From assembly GCA_934675045.1 (NCBI GenBank), contig CAKUPI010000001.1:1-30250 (forward strand): a DNA stretch of 30,250 nt, given 5' to 3'. A model generated the notes under the pieces. That model saw only the letters and a list, made by a program, of their open reading frames with translations. It searched no databases and was not told the origin of the DNA. The stretch comes from an uncultured Eubacteriales bacterium (GTDB lineage: Bacteria; Bacillota; Clostridia; Oscillospirales; Butyricicoccaceae). Each line of letters opens with the position of its first letter. Positions within the stretch are counted from its first letter, which is position 1. The position numbers and the translations under genes were made by a program. Below, piece by piece: positions 9,763 to 19,014 of the stretch.

Positions 9763-10914
9763 TTACAGCTCGCTCAAGTACCCCGCAAGGCGCACCGTGC
9801 TTTCGAGCGACTCGGCGATCAGCAGGTGCTCGTGAGCGGCGTGCGCGCCGTCGCCCACGGCGCCCAGGCCGTCAAGGGTCGGAATGCCGAGCGCCGAGGT
9901 GAAGTTTCCGTCTGACGCGCCGCCGACCTCCGTGTGGCGCAGCCGGTGGCCCATGCCCGCGGCAATGGCCTCGACGCGCCTGAACAGCGCCTGATTGCGC
10001 TCGGTAAACACAAAGGGCGGGCGGTTGAGTCCGCCGCTCACCTCGAGCGTGATGTCCTCACCCTCGGGCCGCAGGCCGCGAATGGCGGCGTCGATGCGCT
10101 CGCCCTCTTCCGGCGTTTTGACCCGCACGTCAATGTCCAGCACGGCGCGCGCGGCGACGACATTGGTCTTGGTGCCGCCCGAAAGCACGCCGACGTTGAC
10201 GGTGGTGCCCTTTTGGGCGTCGGTCAGCGCAAACAGCTTTTGGGTGACGCGCGCCGCCTCAAGCAGCGCGGAGCGCCCCTTGAAATAGTCGTTTCCGGCG
10301 TGGCTGGCACGGCCGTTGACGACGATGCGGTACATGCCGACCCCCTTGCGGCTGCTCTTGATGGCAAAGCCGGTATCCGGGCCGCTGCACGGCTCCAGAA
10401 TGAGCACGCACTCCGCCTCGGCGGCGTGCCGCTCGAAAATCGGGCGCGAGGTGTGGCTGCCCGTTTCCTCGTCGGAGTTGTAAAAGAGCTCGACGCTGCC
10501 GCCGGGCAGCATGTCCAGCTCGCGCAGAACGCGCAGCGCCCAGATGCCCGAGATATCGCCGTACTTCATGTCGTACACGCCGGGGCCGTACAGCTCGTTG
10601 CCCCGCCGCGAAAGGGGCAGGGTGCCGACATTCCACACGGTGTCGTAGTGGCCGATGATCAGGGCGCGTTTTTTGCTGCTTCCCACCGTGGCCGACAGGT
10701 GCTTGCCGTCGGCCTCCATCTCGTAACGGCGGCATTCGACGCCGAGGTTCTTTCTGACCAGCCCGGCCAGCACCTCCGCGCAGGCGTCGCAGTGCTCCTT
10801 GTCGCCCGAAGGGCTTTCGGCCCGCGCCAGCGTCATCAAATCTTCCAGCATTTCCTCTTTGTGCGCCGCAATACAGGCGCGGATGGCCTCTGCCTTTTGC
10901 TCGGTCACGTGCAT
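9763..10914 (-). CDS. M20 family metallopeptidase (carboxypeptidase G2-like)
   Basis: Predicted cytosolic di-zinc exopeptidase of the M20/ArgE-CPG2 family, which removes C-terminal residues from peptides or N-acyl amino acids. Numbering from the chosen start, IGHYDTVW supplies metal ligand His89 and catalytic Asp91. YDMK gives bridging Asp115, SDEETGS gives Glu149/Glu150, LEPC gives Glu174, and GDGAHAAHEH near the end gives the last His. The dimerisation domain (GRASHAGNDYFKG) is present, and 383 residues is normal. Two adjacent ATGs occur at 10917 and 10914. The second is better spaced from GGAG, and the longer in-frame extension to 10968 runs back through a likely promoter. No signal peptide is visible. 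Specificity is not predictable; glutamate carboxypeptidase is only the nearest-looking subfamily. Confidence 0.88.
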   Translation of the reverse strand: MHVTEQKAEAIRACIAAHKEEMLEDLMTLARAESPSGDKEHCDACAEVLAGLVRKNLGVECRRYEMEADGKHLSATVGSSKKRALIIGHYDTVWNVGTLPLSRRGNELYGPGVYDMKYGDISGIWALRVLRELDMLPGGSVELFYNSDEETGSHTSRPIFERHAAEAECVLILEPCSGPDTGFAIKSSRKGVGMYRIVVNGRASHAGNDYFKGRSALLEAARVTQKLFALTDAQKGTTVNVGVLSGGTKTNVVAARAVLDIDVRVKTPEEGERIDAAIRGLRPEGEDITLEVSGGLNRPPFVFTERNQALFRRVEAIAAGMGHRLRHTEVGGASDGNFTSALGIPTLDGLGAVGDGAHAAHEHLLIAESLESTVRLAGYLSEL

Positions 10915-10939
10915 CATCCTCTCCGTTTTTGATGCTTTC

Positions 10940-10968
10940 AGTGTACCGCCAAACGGTCGGTCTGGCAA
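10940..10968 (-). promoter_or_regulatory. Sigma-A-type promoter of the M20 peptidase gene
   Basis: On the minus strand TTGCCA (10968-10963) and TACACT (10945-10940) are separated by exactly 17 bp, about 25 nt before the start codon. The spacer contains a CCG/CGG-flanked element whose plus-strand sequence GCCAAACGGT (10948-10957) recurs in the promoter of the D-aminoacylase gene. The promoter lies in the short gap after the XRE regulator gene, so the peptidase may be expressed alone or with the regulator. Confidence 0.55.
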
Positions 10969-10978
10969 GCCCTGCTTT

Positions 10979-11821
10979 TCAGTTTTTCCGGTTGGCGACC
11001 GCCTGCAGGCACAGCGACGCCCCCAAAAGCGCCGACACGGCCCAGCTGGCCGCCGCCATCAGGCCCATTGCCGCCGGCAGCAGCGAAAGCGCCAGCGCCG
11101 CCGCCGTGGCGATAAAGGCGGCGTTTTTCAGCCCTTTTCTGCCCGAAAGGCAGCCCAAAATACACAGCAGGGCCGACAAAACCGTCAGGACTGCGGCGGG
11201 CAGGGGGAAAAAGTTGGCGTAGCCGAAGGGTGTCAGGCTGAAGTAGGAAAAGGTCTCCGTCAGCTGCTTCCCCGGCTCGGACGCAAAGCGGAGCACCGCC
11301 CCCAGCGGCAGAGCTTCCAGCGCGATCGCCGCCAGCAGGCAGCCGATCGCCGTCGCCGCCGCGGCCCTCTCGCCGGTCAGGCGCGCAAACTTCCCGCACT
11401 TTGCCGCCAGCATCAAAAGGGCGGCAGCCGTCAAAAGCCCCCCGCAGACGGCAAAGGGCAGCGCGTCGGCCGCCGTCACCAGCGGCGACAGAAGCAGCAG
11501 CACCCCGGCCGCCAGCAGCAGCCCGCCCAGCGCGCCCGACAGCCGCCTGCGGGAGTATTGCAGCGCCTCGACAAGCACCCTGTCGGTTTTTTCCCTGACC
11601 TGCTCCTCGCCGATGGGCTCCCCGGCCAGCAGCTCGCCGGCCGACGTCCCCAGCTCGCGCGCCAGCGGAAGCATGAGCGCGGCGTCGGGCAGGCCCTTTC
11701 CCGTCTCCCAGCGCGAAACGGCCTTGTCGGTGACGCCCAGCCGATCGGCCAGCTCCTTTTGCGTCAGCCCCTTTTCCCTGCGCAGCCGGGCGATAAAGCA
11801 TCCGGTTTTCCGTGTGTCCAT
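10979..11821 (-). CDS. XRE-family HTH regulator with C-terminal membrane domain
   Basis: A 280-residue protein whose N-terminal 60 residues form a Cro/C1-type helix-turn-helix (IARLRREKGLTQKELADRLG, then VTDKAVSRWETGKGLPD). After a linker, the remainder is strongly hydrophobic with about six predicted membrane helices, for example LGGLLLAAGVLLLLSPL, GGLLTAAALLMLAA and a long alanine/leucine-rich C-terminal stretch. It is thus a membrane-tethered DNA-binding protein; signal and targets are unknown. The ATG at 11821 is chosen for its GGAGG site 7 nt upstream, and the in-frame ATG at 11881 lies upstream of the promoter -10. It stands 64 nt upstream of the M20 peptidase gene on the same strand, which is therefore a candidate target. 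Confidence 0.85.
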   Translation of the reverse strand: MDTRKTGCFIARLRREKGLTQKELADRLGVTDKAVSRWETGKGLPDAALMLPLARELGTSAGELLAGEPIGEEQVREKTDRVLVEALQYSRRRLSGALGGLLLAAGVLLLLSPLVTAADALPFAVCGGLLTAAALLMLAAKCGKFARLTGERAAAATAIGCLLAAIALEALPLGAVLRFASEPGKQLTETFSYFSLTPFGYANFFPLPAAVLTVLSALLCILGCLSGRKGLKNAAFIATAAALALSLLPAAMGLMAAASWAVSALLGASLCLQAVANRKN

Positions 11822-11843
11822 TTTGCTCCCTCCTTCTTCGTTC

Positions 11844-11886
11844 ATTATAGCAAACAGCGGGGCAAAGCACACCCTACGCATCGTAG
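11844..11886 (-). promoter_or_regulatory. Extended -10 promoter and dyad upstream of the XRE regulator
   Basis: The minus strand carries TGCTATAAT (11852-11844), an extended -10 with a consensus hexamer but no good -35 at 17 bp. Upstream, at the position expected for or just above the -35, is a perfect dyad CTACG-CAT-CGTAG (11874-11886). This suits an operator, perhaps for autoregulation by the XRE protein, but that link is inference. Confidence 0.6.
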
Positions 11887-11916
11887 AGCCGCCCCTTTTT
11901 GGGCAGAGTCCAACGG

Positions 11917-11942
11917 AAAAGCCCGGCCGAGCCGGGCTTTTT
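11917..11942 (-). terminator. Terminator after the D-aminoacylase gene
   Basis: Stem AAAAGCCCGGC / GCCGGGCTTTT (11 bp) with a 3-nt loop lies 13 nt beyond the stop of the deacylase gene. Because it is flanked by A and T runs on both sides it could work in both directions. The T run on the minus strand is four long. Confidence 0.8.
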
Positions 11943-11955
11943 GCTGCCGATTTTG

Positions 11956-13578
11956 TTATTTTACCCGCAGAACCCGGCCGGAAAAGACGGCCGTCTCACG
12001 GCCGTTTTCCAGCGCGGGCTGCCCGTTGACCAGCACGGCGTCAAAGCCGGAGCTGTACTGCTTGGGGTCTGCAAAGGTGGCCTTGTCCTGCACGGTGTCC
12101 GGGTCAAAGACGACGACATCGGCAAAGCTGCCCACCCGCAGGGTGCCGCGGTCGCGCAGTCCCAGCCGCCCGGCCGGCCTGGCTGCCATTTTTTTGACCG
12201 CCTCTTCGACGGTAAACCGCTTTTTCTCGCGCACATACCGCGCCAGCACGCGGGCGCGGGTGCCAAAGGCGCGCGGATGGGGCTTGCCCGACGACATAAT
12301 CCCCTCGACCGACAGGCTCTGCCCGTCCGACCCTATCATGGAGTCGGGGTGGGCGACAATGGCGTCGACATCCTCGTCGCGCATCATCTTGTTGAGAATC
12401 TGCACCCGCCCGTGCTCCTGCAGCAGGATTTCATACATGCAGGTGTACGGGTCCCTGCCCCACTCGTCCGAAATCTGCGCGATGGTCTTGCCGAGCAGCG
12501 CCTGCCCCGCTTCGGTGACGGCGCTGGCGATGGTGATGTTGTCAAAGCTCTCACACGCGCGGGCAAAGTTCTGCCAGCCGGGCAGGCCGTTTTCAATGTC
12601 GTGCCGGATGCGCGCGCGGATTTGCCCGTCGCCCAGGCGCTCGAGCATTTTGTCGGTACCGCCCTCAAAGGCCCACGGCGGCATACAGGCGCCGAGCGAG
12701 GTGCAGCCGCAGGCGTAGGGGTAGACGTCAAAGGTCAGGTCCAGACCCTCGGCCTTTGCCTTTTCCAGCCGGGCAAACAGCCGCTCGGTCTGCCCCTTGA
12801 CGCCGGCGCCCGCCAGCTTGAGGTGCGAAATGTGCAGCGGCACGCCGCCCTTTTGAGCCGTGGCAATGGCCTCCTCGAGCGCGGCGAACAGGTCGTCCGA
12901 CTCGGAGCGCATATGCGTGACGTAAAACCGGCCGTTCGGCGCCATGACCGCGCACAGCGCGGCCAGCTCGTCCTCGGTCGAGTACTCGCCCGGCATGTAC
13001 ACAAGCCCGCTCGACAGGCCGAAGCAGCCCTCGTCCAGCGCCTTTGCCACCTCGGCCTTCATGCGCGCCATCTGCTCCGGCGTGGGGTGCGCGCTCGAAA
13101 AGCCCATCTCGTTGATCCGCACGGCGCCCTGCGCCAGAAGCGGCGCGACGTTGGCGGCGGCCGGCGCCTTTTCCAGCGCGGCGAGGTATTCGCCCATGGT
13201 GTTCCACGGCAGCTCCAGCCTGACGGGAATAGTGCCGATGAGCCGGGTGCCGAGATAGGTGATCAGCTGGCTTTTGCGCGCCTCGCAAACGGGGGCGACG
13301 CCGATGCCGCAGTTGCCGATGACCTCGGTCGTCACGCCGTCGCGGATTTTGGAGCTGGCCCTGCGGTCGTACAGCAGGGACATGTCGGAGTGGGTGTGCA
13401 TGTCAATGAAGCCCGGGGCGACCACCTTCCCCTCAGCGTCGATGGTTTTGCGGGCGGGCACGTCCCGTAAATCGCCGATTTCGACGATTTTGTCCCCCGC
13501 AATGCCCACGTCGGCGCGGTACGCCCGGTCGCACAGGCCGTCGGCCACACGTCCGCCTGTGATTTTGATATCCAGCAT
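11956..13578 (-). CDS. N-acyl-D-amino-acid deacylase (D-aminoacylase family amidohydrolase)
   Basis: Predicted zinc amidohydrolase that hydrolyses N-acyl-D-amino acids to free D-amino acid and carboxylate. The 540-residue protein starts with a small beta-sandwich (MLDIKITGGRVADG). The metal site GFIDMHTHSDMSLL follows with His61 and His63, then the family hallmark EVIGNCGIGVAPV with Cys90, the usual metal-bridging Cys of D-aminoacylases. Further conserved parts are HMRSE, HISHLK and HPDSMIGSDG with the late catalytic Asp. The C-terminal strand domain LRVGSFADVVVFDPDTV is intact. The start has AAGGTG about 8 nt upstream. It has its own promoter and terminator, so it is monocistronic. Acyl-group and D-residue preference cannot be read from sequence. 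Confidence 0.9.
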   Translation of the reverse strand: MLDIKITGGRVADGLCDRAYRADVGIAGDKIVEIGDLRDVPARKTIDAEGKVVAPGFIDMHTHSDMSLLYDRRASSKIRDGVTTEVIGNCGIGVAPVCEARKSQLITYLGTRLIGTIPVRLELPWNTMGEYLAALEKAPAAANVAPLLAQGAVRINEMGFSSAHPTPEQMARMKAEVAKALDEGCFGLSSGLVYMPGEYSTEDELAALCAVMAPNGRFYVTHMRSESDDLFAALEEAIATAQKGGVPLHISHLKLAGAGVKGQTERLFARLEKAKAEGLDLTFDVYPYACGCTSLGACMPPWAFEGGTDKMLERLGDGQIRARIRHDIENGLPGWQNFARACESFDNITIASAVTEAGQALLGKTIAQISDEWGRDPYTCMYEILLQEHGRVQILNKMMRDEDVDAIVAHPDSMIGSDGQSLSVEGIMSSGKPHPRAFGTRARVLARYVREKKRFTVEEAVKKMAARPAGRLGLRDRGTLRVGSFADVVVFDPDTVQDKATFADPKQYSSGFDAVLVNGQPALENGRETAVFSGRVLRVK

Positions 13579-13608
13579 CTTGCTTCACCTTCCCGGCTTG
13601 TTTTTTTC

Positions 13609-13617
13609 ATTATAGCA
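13609..13617 (-). promoter_or_regulatory. Extended -10 promoter of the D-aminoacylase gene
   Basis: TGCTATAAT on the minus strand (13617-13609), with no clear -35 at 16-18 bp. The 12-mer TGCTATAATGAA is identical to that ahead of the XRE regulator. ACCGTTTGGC (plus strand 13619-13628) directly upstream is the inverse of the element in the M20 peptidase promoter. Confidence 0.6.
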
Positions 13618-13660
13618 CACCGTTTGGCAAAAAACAGCATTTCTCCGCCCGCTCTGCGCA

Positions 13661-13695
13661 AAAAAACCGGCAGCCGCCGTGGCTGCCGGTTTTTT
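13661..13695 (-). terminator. Terminator of the aspS-gatC/gatA/gatB operon
   Basis: A perfect 15-bp stem (AAAAAACCGGCAGCC / GGCTGCCGGTTTTTT) with a 5-nt loop starts immediately after the gatB stop codon. The run of T residues on the minus strand makes it a strong intrinsic terminator. Its symmetry would also allow plus-strand function. Confidence 0.93.
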
Positions 13696-15117
13696 CTATT
13701 GCTCCAGCGCTTTTTTCAAAAGCTCCTGCAAAACGGCCGGATTGCCGCGGCCGCGGGTCTCCTTCATGCAGCGGCCGATGAGCGCCTGCATGGCGGCCTG
13801 CTTGCCACCGCGCCAGTCGGCGGCCGCCCTGGGGTTTTCGCCGACCACCTTTTGCACCAGCGGCCACAGGGTCTGCTCGTCGCTGACCTGCAAAAGGCCC
13901 ATCTCCTGCGCCAGACGGCGGGGGTCGGCGTCGCACTCCCACAGCCTGCCGAGCAGCGCCTTTCCCGCGCCCGAGCTTAGGCTGCCGTCCAGCAGCATGT
14001 CGCCGAGCACCGCCATCCGCGCCGGTGCGACGGGGATTTCCTCGCTGTCCGGCGGCAAAAGCCGGGGCACCTCGGTCAGCAGCAGACCGGCCACCGCCCG
14101 GGGCGCTTTGGTCAGCGCCGCCGTCTCTTCAAAGTAGTCGGCCTGCGCGCGCGACACCGTCAGCTGCTCGGCCACATAGGGCGAAAGGCCGAAGCGCTCG
14201 ACGTACTGCGCCTTGCGCTCGTCGGGCAAAACGGGAATCTGGCTCTTCCACAGCTCCAGCTCCTCGTCGCCGATTTCAATGGGCGGCAGGTCGGGGTCGG
14301 GGAAGTAGCGGTAATCGTCGGCGTTTTCCTTGCGGCGCATGGAAAAGGTCTTGCCGGACTTTTCGTCAAAGCGCCGCGTTTCCTGCACGACGGCCTCGCC
14401 GGCCTCAATGGCCGCCACCTGCCGCGCAAACTCGTATTCGATGGCGCGGCCGATGAACTGAAAGCTGTTGAGGTTTTTCATTTCGGTGCGGGTGCCCAGC
14501 TTCTGCTCGCCGCGCGGGCGGACGGACAGGTTGACGTCGCAGCGCAGCGACCCCTCGTTCATTTTGCAGTCGGACACGCCGGTGTAGAGCAAAACGGCCC
14601 GCAGCTTTCCGAGAAAGGCCTTGACCTCGTCGCCCGATCGCAAATCGGGCTCGGAGACAATTTCAATCAGCGGCACGCCGCAGCGGTTGCAGTCGACCCG
14701 GGTGCCGTCGGGGCGGTGCAGCAGCTTTCCGGCGTCCTCTTCGATGTGAATCCGGGTGATGCCGATGCGCTTTTGCCCCTGCTCGGTCTCGATGTCCAGC
14801 CAGCCGCCCTCGCACAGCGGCCTGTCGTACTGCGAAATCTGATAGGCCTTGGGCAGGTCGGGGTAAAAGTAGTTTTTGCGGTCCTGCACCGAATGGCGGC
14901 TGATGCGGCAGTGGGTCGCCAGCCCGGCGACGGCGGCCAGATGCACCACCTCGCGGTTGAGCACGGGCAGCGCGCCCGGCATTCCGGTGCACACCGGACA
15001 GCACTGCGTGTTGGGCTCGGCGCCGAAGGCCGTCGAGCAGCCGCAGAAAATTTTGGTCGCCGTTTTCAGCTCGGCGTGAATCTCGACGCCGATGACCATT
15101 TCGTACGGTGTTTTCAT
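13696..15117 (-). CDS. gatB: Asp-tRNA(Asn)/Glu-tRNA(Gln) amidotransferase subunit B
   Basis: GatB phosphorylates mis-acylated Asp-tRNA(Asn) or Glu-tRNA(Gln) and transfers to it ammonia delivered from GatA. The 473-residue protein begins with YEMVIGVEIHAELKTATKIFC. It carries the zinc-site cysteines in CGCS and CCPVC, then the kinase-domain segments RKNYFYPDLPKAYQISQYD and NRCGVPLIEIVSEPDL. The C-terminal tRNA-binding YqeY-like tail (CMKETRGRGNPAVLQELL) is complete. Its ATG overlaps the gatA stop by 4 nt (ATGA). Last gene of the transamidation operon, with the terminator abutting its stop. Confidence 0.97.
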   Translation of the reverse strand: MKTPYEMVIGVEIHAELKTATKIFCGCSTAFGAEPNTQCCPVCTGMPGALPVLNREVVHLAAVAGLATHCRISRHSVQDRKNYFYPDLPKAYQISQYDRPLCEGGWLDIETEQGQKRIGITRIHIEEDAGKLLHRPDGTRVDCNRCGVPLIEIVSEPDLRSGDEVKAFLGKLRAVLLYTGVSDCKMNEGSLRCDVNLSVRPRGEQKLGTRTEMKNLNSFQFIGRAIEYEFARQVAAIEAGEAVVQETRRFDEKSGKTFSMRRKENADDYRYFPDPDLPPIEIGDEELELWKSQIPVLPDERKAQYVERFGLSPYVAEQLTVSRAQADYFEETAALTKAPRAVAGLLLTEVPRLLPPDSEEIPVAPARMAVLGDMLLDGSLSSGAGKALLGRLWECDADPRRLAQEMGLLQVSDEQTLWPLVQKVVGENPRAAADWRGGKQAAMQALIGRCMKETRGRGNPAVLQELLKKALEQ

Positions 15118-16564
15118 CGCGCCCCCTCCTCTTCCATCGCCCTTTCAAGGGCACGCGCGGCGCCGAGCAGCGTCCGTTCGCCAAACTGCGGCGCGATCAG
15201 CTGCGCGCCGACCGGCAGGCCGTTTTCATCCTGCCCGCAGGGCAGCGAAAGGGCGGGCAGTCCGGCCAGATTGACGGGCACGGTAAAAACGTCCTCGAGA
15301 TACAGCTCCACCGGGTCGGCGTGCGTCCGCCCGAGCTTCCACGCCGTCCGGGGGGCAACGGGGGTCAGCACCAGATCAAAACGCGAAAAGCTTTCGGCAA
15401 AGGCGGCGCAGACGCCGTCGCGGGCGCGCAGCGCCTTTTTGTAGTAAGCGTCCTGATACCCGGCGCTCAGCACAAAGCTGCCCATCAGAATCCGGCGCTT
15501 GACCTCGGCGCCGAAGCCCTCGCTGCGGCTTTTTTCGTACAGCTCGTCCACGCAGCCGCAGCCCTCGGCGCGGTAGCCGTAGCGCACGCCGTCAAACCGC
15601 GCCAGATTGGACGAGGCCTCGGCGCTCGACATGACATAATAGGCGGGCAGCGCGTCTGACAGCGCCGGCAGGGAAATCTCCTCGATGTGCGCCCCCCGCT
15701 CCCGGAGCCGCTCGGCGGCCCGCAGCACCTGCGCGCGCACGCCGGGGGCCACGCCGTCGCCGAAGCACTGGCGCGGCAGCGCAATCCGCAGGCCCTGCAC
15801 GCCGCTTTCCAGCCCGTCTGGCAAATCCGACCAGTCGGCGCCGCGGCTGGTGGCGTCGCGCGCGTCCTGCCCGGCGATGGCCCGCATCACAACGGCCGCG
15901 TCGGTCACGCTGCGCGTCAGCGGCCCGATTTGGTCGAGCGACGAGGCAAAGGCCACCAGCCCGTAGCGCGAAACGGCGCCGTAGGTCGGCTTGAGCCCGA
16001 CCACGCCGCAGAAGGCGGCGGGCTGGCGGATGGAGCCGCCCGTGTCCGAGCCGAGCGCAAAGGAGATCATGCCCGCGGCGACGGCGGCCGCCGAACCGCC
16101 CGAGCTGCCGCCCGGCACGCAGTCGACGGCGCGCGGGTTGCGCGTGGGGTGGAAGTACGAGCTTTCGGTCGTCGACCCCATGGCAAACTCGTCCATGTTG
16201 AGCTTGCCGAGCAGCACGGCGCCCTGCGCGCGCAGCCTTTCATACACGGTGGCGCTGTACGGCGGCACAAAATGCTCGAGCATCCGCGAGGCGCAGGTGG
16301 TGCGCACCCCCCGGGTGCAGATGTTGTCCTTCAGGGCCATCGGCACGCCGGCCAGCGGCGGCAGCTCCTCGCCGCGCGCACGGGCGCGGTCGATTTCGTC
16401 GGCCTGTGCCAGCGCCTCCCCGGCCGTCACCGTGATAAAGGCGCCGATGCCCGCGTCGCGCGCCTCGATGGCGCGCAGGCAGCTTTCCGCCGCTTCACGC
16501 GCCGAAAGCTCCCGATGTTTCAAAGCGGCGCAGAGCGCCGTCACCGTCATCTCTCCGCAGCGGT

Positions 16565-16568
<4 letters not shown>
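15114..16568 (-). CDS. gatA: Asp-tRNA(Asn)/Glu-tRNA(Gln) amidotransferase subunit A
   Basis: Amidase-signature glutaminase subunit that releases ammonia from glutamine or asparagine for GatB. With 484 residues it is full length. The Ser-cisSer-Lys triad is visible as Lys80 in PMALKDN, Ser155 in PGGSSGGSAAA and Ser179 in SDTGGSIRQPA, one position offset from Staphylococcus aureus GatA. The ATG at 16568 has a GAGGAGG site 8 nt upstream and overlaps the aspS-gatC stop by 4 nt (ATGA). An earlier in-frame ATG at 16670 lies inside the GatC coding part and is rejected. A second ATG at 16550 is possible but would break the coupling. Confidence 0.97.
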
Positions 16569-18637
<2,069 letters not shown>

Positions 18638-18661
18638 GCCTCTCTCCTTTCCCGGAGAAGG

Positions 18662-18970
18662 GTAAGAATAAAGAGCCCCCCGCCCCGATATGGGGCGAAA
18701 GGCTCTGACTTCCGCGGTACCACCCAATTTAGCTGCTTTGCAGCCCACTTAGCCGGGCGGGCAAGCACAAAGGGCCGCCGACCCGCTGCGGCTGTAACGC
18801 GCCGCCCGCGTCTGAGCCTACTGACGGGCGCCGCCCGCGTTCGGTCAGAGGCTCCGGGACGTTCTTCCCCACCGCCGCGCATACCGGGCTCGCACCTTGC
18901 CCCGGCTCTCTGCCATGTGCCTGCTGTGGCTACTCTTCCCCTCAACGCCTTTTGCGTTTTGTCGTTATGT
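18662..18970 (-). promoter_or_regulatory. T-box riboswitch leader with overlapping GAA/AAC specifier
   Basis: Upstream of aspS-gatC the minus-strand RNA shows all T-box parts. The T-box sequence ATTGGGTGGTACCGCGG lies at 18729-18712. The terminator AGAGCC...GGCTCT, with inner CGCCCC/GGGGCG stem, lies at 18706-18672 followed by TTTATTCTT. Stem I has the AGAGAGC bulge motif and a GGTGCGAG distal loop. In the proximal stem, CCAC pairs with GTGG, leaving an internal loop with AAGAGTAG on one side and GGAAGAACGT on the other, closed by GGG/CCC. By the GAA-N-specifier pattern of the B. subtilis glyQS leader the specifier is AAC (18863-18861, Asn). Shifting one base gives GAA (18864-18862, Glu). No Asp codon occupies that place. 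Uncharged tRNA should promote readthrough into aspS-gatC-gatA-gatB. Confidence 0.9.
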
Positions 18971-18976
18971 TTACCT

Positions 18977-19004
18977 ATTATATGCGTTTTTTTCCCTTTG
19001 TCAA
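18977..19004 (-). promoter_or_regulatory. Consensus sigma-A promoter of the transamidation operon
   Basis: Perfect TTGACA (19004-18999) and TATAAT (18982-18977) with a 16-bp spacer on the minus strand. Transcription should start near 18970, giving a leader of about 330 nt that contains the T-box. It lies only 10 bp beyond the stop of the upstream rluA-type gene. This strong promoter fits regulation by attenuation rather than initiation. Confidence 0.9.
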
Positions 19005-19014
19005 GGGCAAAAGT

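Noticed and set aside
10799..13470. Long plus-strand open frames across the XRE regulator and D-aminoacylase genes.
   Set aside because: They cross promoters and terminators of the minus-strand genes and encode Arg/Gln/Pro-rich sequence without recognisable domains.
18638..18748. N-terminal extension of AspRS to the ATG at 18748.
   Set aside because: It would translate the T-box and terminator sequence. The ATG at 18637 has a proper ribosome binding site and a family-like N-terminus.
18810..18846. Two GAC (Asp) triplets in the T-box leader considered as the specifier.
   Set aside because: Both lie 3' of the stem that closes the specifier loop; the triplet in the GAA-N-XXX position of the loop is AAC, overlapping GAA.
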